Shown here: positions 7,319 to 16,033 of the stretch, one piece after another | How the letters are laid out: each line of letters begins with the position of its first letter | Position numbering within the stretch: the stretch's first letter is position 1 | DNA from: Pseudomonas sp. NFR16 | GTDB lineage: Bacteria; Pseudomonadota; Gammaproteobacteria; Pseudomonadales; Pseudomonadaceae | DNA length: 64,000 nt | Assembly (NCBI RefSeq): GCF_900108875.1 | Contig: NZ_FNYJ01000004.1 | Location: 441,156 to 505,155, forward strand | Reading direction: 5' to 3' | Notes under the pieces: model-generated | The model's input: the letters and a program-made list of their open reading frames with translations, nothing else | Told to the model about the DNA's origin: nothing | Databases searched by the model: none | Program-made: the position numbers and the translations under genes

Positions 7319-8496
7319 GCATCATCAAATTCGACCAGGTAGACGTCGTCTTCTCCAAAGACCCGCGTGAGGCTCTCAAGCTGCTGGATCAGGGCCTGAC
7401 GCGGCCAGAAATCCTGAAGAAGACCGGACAGATCGTTGGCGTCGAGAAAGCCAGCCTGGAGATCAACAAGGGCGAAATCTGCGTGCTGATGGGCTTGTCC
7501 GGGTCGGGCAAATCCAGTCTGCTGCGCTGCATCAACGGCTTGAACACCGTCAGCCGCGGCTCGCTGTTCGTGGAGCACGAAGGCAAACAGATCAACATCG
7601 CCAACTGCACACCGGCGGAACTGAAAATGATGCGCACCAAGCGCATCGCCATGGTGTTCCAGAAGTTCGCCCTGATGCCGTGGCTGACCGTTCGCGAGAA
7701 CATCAGCTTCGGTCTGGAAATGCAGGGTCGTCCCGAGAAAGAACGTCGCCAGCTGGTTGACGAGAAACTCGAACTGGTCGGCCTGACCCAATGGCGCAAC
7801 AAGAAGCCCGACGAGCTCTCCGGCGGCATGCAGCAGCGCGTCGGTCTGGCCCGTGCGCTGGCGATGGACGCCGACATTCTGCTGATGGACGAGCCGTTCT
7901 CCGCGCTCGACCCGTTGATCCGCCAGGGCCTGCAGGACGAACTGCTGGCGTTGCAGAAGAAACTGAGCAAGACCATCGTGTTCGTGAGCCACGACCTGGA
8001 CGAAGCGCTCAAGCTCGGCACGCGGATCGCGATCATGAAAGATGGCCGGATCATTCAGTACAGCGTTCCGGAAGAAATCGTGCTTAACCCGGCGGACGAA
8101 TATGTGCGTACGTTCGTGGCCCACACCAACCCGCTCAACGTGCTGTGCGGCCGCAGCCTGATGCGCCCGATCAACGATTGCACGCGCATCAACGGCTCCC
8201 AGGTCTGCCTGGATCCGGGCGACGATTCCTGGATCGACCTGGCCGATGGCAACACTATCAAGGGCCTGCATCAGCACGGCGCGGCTGTTGATCTGCAAAG
8301 CTGGGAACCGGGGCAGTCCGTGGAAAACCTGGGCCGCAAACCGACGGTCGTGCATTCGGACATCGGCATGCGCGAGGCGCTGCAGATCCGCTACCACACC
8401 GGCAACAAACTGGTGCTGCAAGAGAACAACCAGCTGGTCGGCATCCTGGGCGACAGCGAGCTGTACCACGCATTGCTTGGCAAGAATCACGGTTGA
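7315..8496 (+). CDS. cbcV: Choline ABC transporter ATP-binding protein CbcV
   Basis: This 393-residue ATPase of the ProV/OpuAA family powers CbcXWV choline import. Walker A (GLSGSGKS, residues 60-67), the signature LSGGMQQ (168-174) and Walker B (ILLMDEPFSALD, about 188-199) are intact, followed by the H-loop in FVSHDLDEA. The C-terminal 120 residues form a CBS-like regulatory region (ending REALQIRYHTGNKLV...ILGDSELYHALL), as in osmolyte transporters of this family. The start overlaps cbcW by four bases. A REP doublet follows the stop. Confidence 0.93.
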   Translation: MSIIKFDQVDVVFSKDPREALKLLDQGLTRPEILKKTGQIVGVEKASLEINKGEICVLMGLSGSGKSSLLRCINGLNTVSRGSLFVEHEGKQINIANCTPAELKMMRTKRIAMVFQKFALMPWLTVRENISFGLEMQGRPEKERRQLVDEKLELVGLTQWRNKKPDELSGGMQQRVGLARALAMDADILLMDEPFSALDPLIRQGLQDELLALQKKLSKTIVFVSHDLDEALKLGTRIAIMKDGRIIQYSVPEEIVLNPADEYVRTFVAHTNPLNVLCGRSLMRPINDCTRINGSQVCLDPGDDSWIDLADGNTIKGLHQHGAAVDLQSWEPGQSVENLGRKPTVVHSDIGMREALQIRYHTGNKLVLQENNQLVGILGDSELYHALLGKNHG

Positions 8497-8539
8497 TCGC
8501 GACACACGCTTAACGCAATACCTCTAGCAGATCTGATCT

Positions 8540-8647
8540 GATCGTTCCCACGCTCCGCGTGGGAATGCATCTCGGGACGCTCCGCGTCCAACGGTATGAC
8601 GCGGAGCGTCAGGGGCGGGATTCCCACGCAGAGCGTGGGGAACGATC
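8540..8647. repeat. REP doublet (GATCGTTCCCACGC family)
   Basis: GATCGTTCCCACGCTCCGCGTGGGAA at the left and TTCCCACGCAGAGCGTGGGGAACGATC at the right are each palindromic and are inverted with respect to each other, with a second inverted pair (GGACGCTCCGCGTCC / GACGCGGAGCGTC) between them. The structure could fold into a long cruciform and may end cbcV transcription. A single unit of the same family is at 19212-19244. Confidence 0.85.
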
Positions 8648-8715
8648 AGCACAGATGATCGACTTCGGCCTCGCAGACGCTGCCATTCACAACCTTTCCG
8701 CACGCCCATGGTTTT

Positions 8716-8751
8716 TTGTTGATTGAACGTTCAATTAAAAAGCACTAGACT
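8716..8751 (+). promoter_or_regulatory. betIBA promoter with overlapping BetI operator
   Basis: ATTGAACGTTCAAT (8722-8735) is a perfect palindrome, extendable to 20 bases with one mismatch pair. A -35 hexamer TTGAAC (8723-8728) and a -10 hexamer TAGACT (8746-8751) are separated by exactly 17 bases, so the palindrome covers the -35. This is the classical arrangement for repression by BetI, relieved by choline. Operator identity is inferred from position and the known BetI site type. Confidence 0.8.
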
Positions 8752-8805
8752 GGAGGCCGTTTTTCAGTCCTTCACGATCACCCGGCGAGCCAAGGAGACT
8801 CACAG

Positions 8806-9405
8806 ATGCCCAAGGTCGGTATGCAACCCATACGCCGTCAACAGCTGATTCAGGCCACCCTTTCGGCGGTCGATCAGGTCGGCATGGGCGACGCCAGCAT
8901 TGCACTGATCGCCAAGCTGGCGGGCGTCTCCAACGGCATCATCAGTCACTACTTTCAGGACAAGAACGGCCTGATCGCAGCGACCATGCGCCATCTGATG
9001 AACGCGCTGATCATCAATGTCGCCGAGCGTCGTCAGGCGCTGACCGATGACAGCCCCCGCGCTCATCTGAAGGTGATCATCGAAGGCAACTTCGACGCCA
9101 GTCAGGTCAATGGACCGGCAATGAAAACCTGGCTCGCCTTCTGGGCAACCAGCATGCATTCGCCTTCGTTGCACCGCTTGCAACGGATCAACGATCACCG
9201 CCTGTATTCAAACCTGTGCTGCCAGTTCCGCCGCGTCCTGCCACTGGATGACGCACGCACCGCAGCACGCGGCCTGGCGGCGCTCATCGACGGTCTGTGG
9301 CTGCGCGGCGCGCTGTCGGGCGATGCGTTCGATACCGGACAGGCGCAACAGATCGCCTACGAATACATGGATTTGCAACTGGCAAAAGCGGCGCGCTGCT
9401 CCTGA
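8806..9405 (+). CDS. betI: Choline-responsive repressor BetI
   Basis: This 199-residue TetR-family repressor has an N-terminal DNA-binding domain (about residues 10-55, with ALIAKLAGVSNGIISHYFQDKNGLI as helix-turn-helix) and a ligand domain that binds choline in characterised homologues. It represses its own operon through the palindrome at 8722-8735. The length is typical (E. coli 195). It is first of betI-betB-betA, 84 bases before betB. Confidence 0.94.
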   Translation: MPKVGMQPIRRQQLIQATLSAVDQVGMGDASIALIAKLAGVSNGIISHYFQDKNGLIAATMRHLMNALIINVAERRQALTDDSPRAHLKVIIEGNFDASQVNGPAMKTWLAFWATSMHSPSLHRLQRINDHRLYSNLCCQFRRVLPLDDARTAARGLAALIDGLWLRGALSGDAFDTGQAQQIAYEYMDLQLAKAARCS

Positions 9406-9489
9406 CAGGGACGCAGGCCGCCGAACAGCGATCGGCACTGCGCACGGCGCACCCGCTCAACGCCCATCACAGACAACTGCGAGGACTTT

Positions 9490-10962
9490 ATGGCCCGTTT
9501 CGAATTGCAAAAACTCTACATTGACGGTGGTTACGTCGACGCCAGCAGCGACGCGACCTTTGAAGCCATTAACCCCGCCAACGGCGAAGTCCTTGCCAAG
9601 GTTCAGCGCGCGACCGAAGCCGACGTCGAGCGCGCTGTGGTCAGCGCCGAGAAAGGCCAGAAGATCTGGGCCGCCATGACCGCCATGGAGCGTTCGCGGA
9701 TCCTGCGCCGTGCCGTTGATATCCTGCGCGAGCGCAACGACGAACTGGCCGCGCTGGAAACCCTGGACACCGGCAAATCCATTTCCGAAACCAGATACGT
9801 CGACATCGTCACCGGCGCTGACGTGCTTGAGTACTACGCCGGTCTGGTCCCGGCCATCGAAGGCGAGCAGATTCCGCTGCGCGACACTTCGTTCGTCTAC
9901 ACCCGCCGCGAACCACTGGGCGTGACCGTCGGCATCGGCGCGTGGAACTACCCGATCCAGATCGCCTTGTGGAAATCCGCGCCTGCGCTGGCGGCCGGTA
10001 ACGCAATGATCTTCAAACCCAGCGAGGTCACCTCGCTCACGACCCTGAAACTGGCGGAAATCTACACCGAAGCAGGCGTTCCAGACGGCGTCTTCAACGT
10101 CCTGACCGGCAGTGGCCGTGAAGTCGGTACCTGGCTGACCGAGCACCCGCGCATCGAGAAGATTTCGTTCACTGGCGGGACCGATACCGGCAAGAAAGTG
10201 ATGGCCAGCGCCTCCAGCTCCTCACTCAAGGAAGTGACAATGGAGCTGGGCGGCAAATCGCCGCTGATCATTTTCGAGGACGCCGATCTGGATCGCGCTG
10301 CCGACATCGCGATGATGGCCAACTTCTACAGCTCGGGTCAGGTCTGCACCAACGGCACCCGCGTCTTCGTGCCGAGCGCGTTGAAGTCCGCCTTCGAAGC
10401 CAAAATCATCGAACGCGTCAAGCGCATCCGCGTCGGCAACCCGCAGGACGACAACACCAACTTCGGCCCACTGGTGAGCTTTGCGCACATGGAAAGCGTG
10501 TTGGGCTACATCGCCAAAGGCAAGGAAGAAGGCGCCCGTCTGTTGATCGGCGGCCATCGCCTGACCGAGGGCGAGTTCGGCAACGGCGCCTTCGTCGCCC
10601 CGACCGTTTTCACCGATTGCCGCGACGACATGACCATCGTCAAAGAAGAAATCTTCGGCCCGGTCATGAGCATTCTGAGCTACGACACCGAAGAAGAAGT
10701 CATTCGCCGCGCCAACGACACCGATTTCGGCCTTGCCGCCGGCATCGTGACGCGGGACCTGAACCGCGCTCATCGCGTGATTCATCAGCTCGAAGCCGGT
10801 ATCTGCTGGATCAACGCCTGGGGCGAGTCCGACGCGAAGATGCCGGTCGGCGGCTACAAACAGTCGGGCGTGGGCCGCGAAAACGGGATTAGCTCGCTGG
10901 CGCAGTACACCCGGATCAAATCGGTACAGGTCGAGCTGGGCGATTACGCCTCGGTGTTCTGA
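9490..10962 (+). CDS. betB: Betaine aldehyde dehydrogenase BetB
   Basis: This 490-residue NAD(P)-dependent aldehyde dehydrogenase oxidises betaine aldehyde to glycine betaine, the second step from choline. The catalytic cysteine is C286 (in SSGQVCTNGTR) and the general base E252 (in MELGGKSP), the same numbers as in the characterised P. aeruginosa enzyme. The coenzyme loop FTGGTDTGK (about 227-235) is present. It starts at the ATG at 9490 after GAGGAC. It is followed by a 236-base gap with a REP doublet before betA. Confidence 0.95.
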   Translation: MARFELQKLYIDGGYVDASSDATFEAINPANGEVLAKVQRATEADVERAVVSAEKGQKIWAAMTAMERSRILRRAVDILRERNDELAALETLDTGKSISETRYVDIVTGADVLEYYAGLVPAIEGEQIPLRDTSFVYTRREPLGVTVGIGAWNYPIQIALWKSAPALAAGNAMIFKPSEVTSLTTLKLAEIYTEAGVPDGVFNVLTGSGREVGTWLTEHPRIEKISFTGGTDTGKKVMASASSSSLKEVTMELGGKSPLIIFEDADLDRAADIAMMANFYSSGQVCTNGTRVFVPSALKSAFEAKIIERVKRIRVGNPQDDNTNFGPLVSFAHMESVLGYIAKGKEEGARLLIGGHRLTEGEFGNGAFVAPTVFTDCRDDMTIVKEEIFGPVMSILSYDTEEEVIRRANDTDFGLAAGIVTRDLNRAHRVIHQLEAGICWINAWGESDAKMPVGGYKQSGVGRENGISSLAQYTRIKSVQVELGDYASVF

Positions 10963-10995
10963 CCCGCCCCACTCCTACAGTCGAACGCAATCACT

Positions 10996-11083
10996 GTAGG
11001 AGTGAGCTTGCTCGCGATGGCGTCAGTACATCTTGCATCTCTGCTGACTGATCCGCCGCTCTCGCGAGCAAGCTCACTCCTAC
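10996..11083. repeat. REP doublet (GTAGGAGTGAGCTTGCTCGCGA family) between betB and betA
   Basis: GTAGGAGTGAGCTTGCTCGCGA and its exact inverted copy TCGCGAGCAAGCTCACTCCTAC flank a 45-base spacer. Its place inside an operon suggests it may adjust the relative levels of the two messages. Confidence 0.88.
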
Positions 11084-11198
11084 AAGTCCCGAGGCCAGTT
11101 CGGCTAGCGCATTAGCATGGGGCGCAAGGGGTCGAGCATGCCTATTGCTCCCCCCTGCTTCTCTCGACCGCCCACTTTCTGAAGAGGGAGCATCTTCA

Positions 11199-12899
11199 AT
11201 GTCCCAAGAATTCGATTACATCATCATCGGCGCAGGCTCGGCCGGTAACACCCTGGCAGCCCGTCTCACCGAAGACGCGGGCGTCACTGTTCTGCTGCTC
11301 GAAGCGGGCGGCCCGGATTACCGCGCCGACTTCCGCACCCAGATGCCGGCCGCGCTGGCCTTCCCGCTGCAAGGCCGTCGCTACAACTGGGCATATGAAA
11401 CCGAGCCAGAGCCGCACATGAACAACCGTCGCATGGAGTGCGGCCGTGGCAAGGGCCTGGGTGGCTCGTCGTTGATCAACGGCATGTGCTACATCCGTGG
11501 CAATGCGCTGGACTACGACGGCTGGGCGAAAAATCCAGGACTGGAAGACTGGACCTATCTCGACTGCCTGCCGTACTTCCGCAAGGCGGAAACCCGCGAC
11601 ATCGGTGCCAACGACTTTCACGGTGGCGATGGCCCGGTCAGCGTGACCACGCCCAAAGCCGGCAACAATCCGCTGTTCGCGGCAATGGTCGAAGCGGGCG
11701 TGCAGGCGGGGTATCCGCGTACCGACGACCTCAACGGTTACCAGCAGGAAGGCTTCGGTCCGATGGATCGCACGGTCACGCCATTCGGCCGCCGCGCGAG
11801 TACGGCACGCGGCTATCTGGACGAGGCCAAGAAGCGCTCGACCCTGACCATCGTCACCCATGCCCTGACCGACCGGATCCTGTTCGACGGCAAGCGCGCG
11901 GTTGGGGTGGCTTATCTGGTGGGCGACAGCGACACCCGCATCGAAGCCCGCGCGCGCAAGGAAGTCTTGCTGTGCGGCGGCGCGATCGCTTCGCCGCAGA
12001 TTCTGCAGCGCTCCGGCGTGGGTCCTGCGGCGCTGCTGCAGAAGCTCGATATCCCTGTGGTTCACGACCTGCCGGGCGTTGGCGAGAACCTTCAGGACCA
12101 TCTGGAGATGTACCTGCAATACGCCTGCAAGGAGCCGGTTTCGCTGTACCCGTCGCTGCTGTGGTGGAACCAGCCCGCCATTGGTGCTGAGTGGATGTTC
12201 CTGGGCAAGGGCATCGGCGCCAGCAATCAGTTCGAAGCCGGCGGGTTTATTCGCTCGCGCAAGGAGTTCGAGTGGCCGAACATTCAGTATCACTTCCTGC
12301 CCGTTGCGATTAATTACAACGGCAGCAAGGGCGTGCGCGAACACGGCTTTCAGGCCCACGTCGGTTCGATGCGCTCGCCGAGCCGCGGCCGTGTGCAACT
12401 GAAATCGAAAAACCCGCGTGAGTACCCGAGCATCCTTTTCAACTACATGTCCACCGAGCAGGACTGGCAGGAATTTCGTGACGGCATCCGCCTGACCCGC
12501 GAAATCATGCAACAGCCTGCGCTGGACAAATATCGTGGTCGCGAAATCAGCCCAGGCATCGAGGTCCAGACCGATGAGCAGCTGGATCAATTCGTCCGCG
12601 AACACGCCGAAACGGCGTATCACCCGTCCTGCTCCTGCAAGATGGGCAACGACGAGATGGCCGTGGTCGATGGTCAGGGCCGCGTGCATGGAATGGAAGG
12701 CCTGCGCGTAGTGGACGCCTCGATCATGCCGCTGATCACGACCGGCAACCTCAACGCGCCGACCATCATGATTGCCGAGAAGATCGCCGACAAAATCCGC
12801 GGCCGCGCGCCTTTGCCGCGCAGCACCGCGAAGTACTACGTGGCAGGCGATGCGCCGGTGCGCGGCACGCCGATGCGGGAGATAGGCCACACAGCCTGA
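11199..12899 (+). CDS. betA: Choline dehydrogenase BetA
   Basis: This 566-residue FAD enzyme of the GMC oxidoreductase family oxidises choline to betaine aldehyde at the membrane. It shows the N-terminal dinucleotide motif GAGSAG (11-16), the GMC signature GLGGSSLINGMCYIRG, and near the C-terminus the active-site region YHPSCSCKMG followed by GNLNAPTIMIAEKIAD. The ATG at 11199 follows GAGGGAG by about ten bases, so I used it rather than the longer frame from 11145. It is last in betIBA. A large REP doublet follows. Confidence 0.95.
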   Translation: MSQEFDYIIIGAGSAGNTLAARLTEDAGVTVLLLEAGGPDYRADFRTQMPAALAFPLQGRRYNWAYETEPEPHMNNRRMECGRGKGLGGSSLINGMCYIRGNALDYDGWAKNPGLEDWTYLDCLPYFRKAETRDIGANDFHGGDGPVSVTTPKAGNNPLFAAMVEAGVQAGYPRTDDLNGYQQEGFGPMDRTVTPFGRRASTARGYLDEAKKRSTLTIVTHALTDRILFDGKRAVGVAYLVGDSDTRIEARARKEVLLCGGAIASPQILQRSGVGPAALLQKLDIPVVHDLPGVGENLQDHLEMYLQYACKEPVSLYPSLLWWNQPAIGAEWMFLGKGIGASNQFEAGGFIRSRKEFEWPNIQYHFLPVAINYNGSKGVREHGFQAHVGSMRSPSRGRVQLKSKNPREYPSILFNYMSTEQDWQEFRDGIRLTREIMQQPALDKYRGREISPGIEVQTDEQLDQFVREHAETAYHPSCSCKMGNDEMAVVDGQGRVHGMEGLRVVDASIMPLITTGNLNAPTIMIAEKIADKIRGRAPLPRSTAKYYVAGDAPVRGTPMREIGHTA

Positions 12900-12914
12900 G
12901 GACGACGCGCACTC

Positions 12915-13047
12915 GTAGGAGTGTGGCTTGTCCCGCGATCGGCGGGGAACCCGTCGTAAAATCGGCAAACTCGGTGTACCAGGAAAACCGCATTTGCTGA
13001 GTTTGCTGCCGGTTCCCGGCAGATCGCGGGACAAGCCACGCTCCTAC
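12915..13047. repeat. REP doublet (GTAGGAG-GTGGCTTGTCCCGCGATC family)
   Basis: The arms GTAGGAGTGTGGCTTGTCCCGCGATCG (from 12915) and GATCGCGGGACAAGCCACGCTCCTAC (ending 13047) are inverted copies around a spacer of about 80 bases. A second nested inverted pair (AACTC...GAGTT) lies within the spacer. It follows the betA stop. Confidence 0.85.
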
Positions 13048-13134
13048 AGTGCGGGAATTCACGTCCCGCCGCAGGGCTCAAGCGCGCTATGATTCGGACC
13101 GTTGCCTGTCCGAATCGCCAAGGAGCTTTCCTGC

Positions 13135-14577
13135 ATGTTCGACTTTTCCGCTCACCTCAAGCAGCGGTTCGCAGCCCTGCGCAGCGGCGCTCAGTTTTTC
13201 TCTCTGCGTTACGTCAAACAGACCAGCCAACACCTCTCGGTGCGCAAGAACATCGCCGAACCGCCACAACTGAGCACCGACGAAGGCGCGATGCTGACGG
13301 TGCGCGTCAATGGCGTGGAAGCGTATGCCGCCACCAACGACATCTCGCAACGCGGCCTGCAGGCGGCTCTTGAGCGCGCCGAAAACCAGGCCCGGATGCT
13401 GGCCTCACACGCTCTGCTCGATCTGAGCGACCAGCCTGTCGCCACCAGCTGCGCGGATTATCTTTCACCCAATCTGAACAGCGCCTTTCCATCGTTGAGC
13501 GACTGCTACGCATTGCTTGGCAGTGAGTCCGCCAACGTTCCGCATGACGAACGCCTGGTGAACTGGCAGGTCAGTCTGGGACTGGAAAACGTCGAGCAGA
13601 TCTATCTCAACAGCGCCGGAGCGCAGATCCGTCAGGCGCACCGTTTTGTGTTTCCCGGGCTGAGCGTGACCGCATACGACGGCCAGGACAGCCAGACCCG
13701 CAGCCTGGGCCGCGAGAACTTCGGCCAGCAGGGCGGCGCGGAAGTCATCGACGCTTGCGGCATCATCGGTGCCGCAAGGCAGGTCGCCGATCAGGCGCTG
13801 CAACTGATCATGGCGCCCAACACGCCCACCGGCCCGCGTGATTTGCTGTTGCTGCCCGACCAGATGATCCTGCAGATTCACGAATCCATCGGCCATCCGC
13901 TGGAGCTGGACCGCATCCTGGGCGACGAGCGCAATTACGCGGGCACCAGCTTCGTCAATGTCAGCGATTTCGGCAGCCTGCAATATGGCTCCAGCCTGCT
14001 CAACGTGACGTTCAATCCCGACATTCCCGAACAGCTCGCCAGTTACGGTTACGACGACGATGGCACGCCCGCCAGCAAACAATTTCTGATCAGGGACGGC
14101 ATTCTCGAACGGCCGTTGGGTGGCGCGCTGTCGCAGTACAGATCGGGCATGGAAGGCGTGGCCAACAGCCGCGCGTGCAGCTGGAACCGCGCGCCGATCG
14201 ATCGCATGGCCAACCTCAACATCGAACCGGGCGACCAATCGATGGAGCAACTGGTGAGCGGCATCGAGCACGGCATTCTGATGAGTACCAATCGCTCCTG
14301 GTCGATCGATGACGCGCGAAACAAGTTTCAGTTCGGCTGCGAATGGGGTCAGTTGATCGAGAACGGCGAAATCAAGGGCGTGGTGAAAAACCCGAACTAC
14401 CGCGCCATTTCCGCGCAATTCTGGCGCAGCCTAAGTGCGGTCGGCGATGCGAGCACATTCAAGGTGCTCGGCACGCCGAACTGCGGCAAGGGCGAGCCCA
14501 ACCAGGTGGTTCGCGTGGGCCACGCCTCGCCAGCCTGCGTATTCGCCAATGTCGACGTTTTCGGAGGTGACGCCTGA
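13135..14577 (+). CDS. TldD-like zinc metallopeptidase (TldD/PmbA family)
   Basis: This 480-residue protein has the TldD zinc motif HESIGH (residues 249-254) and a C-terminal cysteine in GTPNCGKGEP, matching the HExxxH...Cys ligand set of catalytic TldD subunits. Known TldD/PmbA(TldE) heterodimers unfold and degrade small peptides, cleaving microcin B17 leaders and the CcdA antitoxin. The start is the ATG at 13135 with AGGAG nine bases upstream; the frame extends back to 13102. The next gene overlaps it by one base and encodes the presumed inactive partner, so the pair probably forms a heterodimer. Sequence style suggests a paralogue rather than canonical TldD (inference). Substrate unknown. 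Confidence 0.85.
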   Translation: MFDFSAHLKQRFAALRSGAQFFSLRYVKQTSQHLSVRKNIAEPPQLSTDEGAMLTVRVNGVEAYAATNDISQRGLQAALERAENQARMLASHALLDLSDQPVATSCADYLSPNLNSAFPSLSDCYALLGSESANVPHDERLVNWQVSLGLENVEQIYLNSAGAQIRQAHRFVFPGLSVTAYDGQDSQTRSLGRENFGQQGGAEVIDACGIIGAARQVADQALQLIMAPNTPTGPRDLLLLPDQMILQIHESIGHPLELDRILGDERNYAGTSFVNVSDFGSLQYGSSLLNVTFNPDIPEQLASYGYDDDGTPASKQFLIRDGILERPLGGALSQYRSGMEGVANSRACSWNRAPIDRMANLNIEPGDQSMEQLVSGIEHGILMSTNRSWSIDDARNKFQFGCEWGQLIENGEIKGVVKNPNYRAISAQFWRSLSAVGDASTFKVLGTPNCGKGEPNQVVRVGHASPACVFANVDVFGGDA

Positions 14578-15902
14578 TGTCCCATCAAGATCAATTCCAT
14601 GCACTCGCCGACGGGTTGAGCGCTGCCATCACATCCGAAGAGCGCTTCACGCTCGGCTATAACGCCGAAGCGTCGGATTTCATCCGTTTCAACCACGGCA
14701 AGGTCAGGCAGGCGGGGCATGTGCAGCAGGCCAGCGTCTATTTCAAGCTGATCGCCAGCGGTCGCCACGCCAATCTGGACCTGACGCTGTCAGGCGAAAG
14801 CGACGTGGATCAACAGCGCTTGAAGCAGGCGCTTGAGCAACTGCGCGAAACCCTGACGCTCTTGCCGCAAGATCCTTATCTGTTGCTTAACGACGAGCCG
14901 TGGCACAGCAGCAACGTGCAGGACACGCCGCTGCCGGACAGCGCGCAGGTAGTGGACCGTATCGCGCAACTCGGCGAAAGGCTCGATCTGGTCGGCATCT
15001 ACGCGGCAGGTCCGGTCTACCGGGGTTTCGCCAGTTCCAGCGGCGCGGCGGGTTGGCATCAGGCCAACAGCTTCAACTTCGACTGGTCCCTGTTTCATGA
15101 AAACGGCCAGGCGGTGAAAGCCAACTACGCCGGTCACCAATGGGACGACGAGGCATTCACCCGCCGCTTCGCGCTGGCCCGCGAGCAACTTGAGTTTCTC
15201 GATCGTCCGGCGCACAAGCTTGCGCCCGGTCAATACCGCGCCTACCTCGCTCCGGCTGCGCTGGAGGAAGTCATCGGCATGCTCTGCTGGGGTGGGTTCT
15301 CTGCCCAGTCGCTGGCCAACAAAACCAGTCCGCTGCAACGGTTGTACGACGCTCATGCCGCGTTGAGCCCGCTGGTGAGTCTGGACGAGCAGGTGACCGG
15401 GTCGTTGTCGCCGGCGTTTTCGGGCGAAGGGTATCGGCGCTCCGATCTGTCGCTGGTGGCGAATGGCATCGCCAGAGACCGGCTGATCGATTCCCGCAGC
15501 GCCGCCGAATACGGCCTTGTCGCCAACGGCGCAGGCTGGGGCGAGTCGCCCAGCGCGCTGAGCATGAATGCTGGCGCCCTGGCGCTGGACGACGTGCTAG
15601 AGGCGCTTGGCACCGGGCTGTACATCAGCAACCTCTGGTACTTGAACTTCTCCGACCGCAACGCCGGGCGCATGACCGGCATGACCCGCTTTGCAACCTT
15701 CTGGGTGGAAGACGGCAAGATCAAGGCGCCGGTCAGCACCATGCGGTTCGACGACAGTATCTTCAGCCTGCTGGGCGACTCGCTGGAACAATTGACGGCG
15801 CAAAGGGAACTCATTCTGTCGACAAGTACCTACAGTCAACGTCAGACAGCCTCGAATCTGCTGCCGGGAGCGCTGATCAGCAAGCTGACACTGACGCTGT
15901 AG
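14577..15902 (+). CDS. TldE/PmbA-like partner subunit (TldD/PmbA family)
   Basis: This 441-residue member of the same family contains no HExxxH motif, as expected for the non-catalytic TldE/PmbA-type partner. The N-terminus (FTLGYNAEASDFIRFNHGKVRQAG) and the C-terminal stretch LYISNLWYLNFSDRNAGRMTGMTRFATFWVEDGK fit TldD/PmbA folds. The start ATG shares one base with the upstream stop (TGATG), implying translational coupling and a 1:1 complex. No precursor-peptide or antitoxin gene is adjacent, so the natural substrate cannot be guessed from context. Confidence 0.85.
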   Translation: MSHQDQFHALADGLSAAITSEERFTLGYNAEASDFIRFNHGKVRQAGHVQQASVYFKLIASGRHANLDLTLSGESDVDQQRLKQALEQLRETLTLLPQDPYLLLNDEPWHSSNVQDTPLPDSAQVVDRIAQLGERLDLVGIYAAGPVYRGFASSSGAAGWHQANSFNFDWSLFHENGQAVKANYAGHQWDDEAFTRRFALAREQLEFLDRPAHKLAPGQYRAYLAPAALEEVIGMLCWGGFSAQSLANKTSPLQRLYDAHAALSPLVSLDEQVTGSLSPAFSGEGYRRSDLSLVANGIARDRLIDSRSAAEYGLVANGAGWGESPSALSMNAGALALDDVLEALGTGLYISNLWYLNFSDRNAGRMTGMTRFATFWVEDGKIKAPVSTMRFDDSIFSLLGDSLEQLTAQRELILSTSTYSQRQTASNLLPGALISKLTLTL

Positions 15903-15917
15903 CCAGACGCAATCCAT

Positions 15918-16000
15918 GTAGGTGTGAGCTCGCGATAGCGCAACGTCAGGTGCTGCTCCGTGGGCAGACAGAACGCTCTCGCGAGCAAGCTCACGCCTAC
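15918..16000. repeat. REP doublet with a degenerate left arm
   Basis: GTAGGTGTGAGC-TCGCGATAG on the left (missing the TTGC seen in other copies) pairs with CTCTCGCGAGCAAGCTCACGCCTAC on the right. It lies between the TldE-like gene and the mdtD start. Confidence 0.75.
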
Positions 16001-16033
16001 AATGACCGACACAAAAAGGACCTCGAACTTCAT

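Noticed and set aside
7117..8505. 462-codon minus-strand frame over cbcV
   Set aside because: cbcV has all the ABC ATPase motifs in the plus frame; the antisense frame is a shadow.
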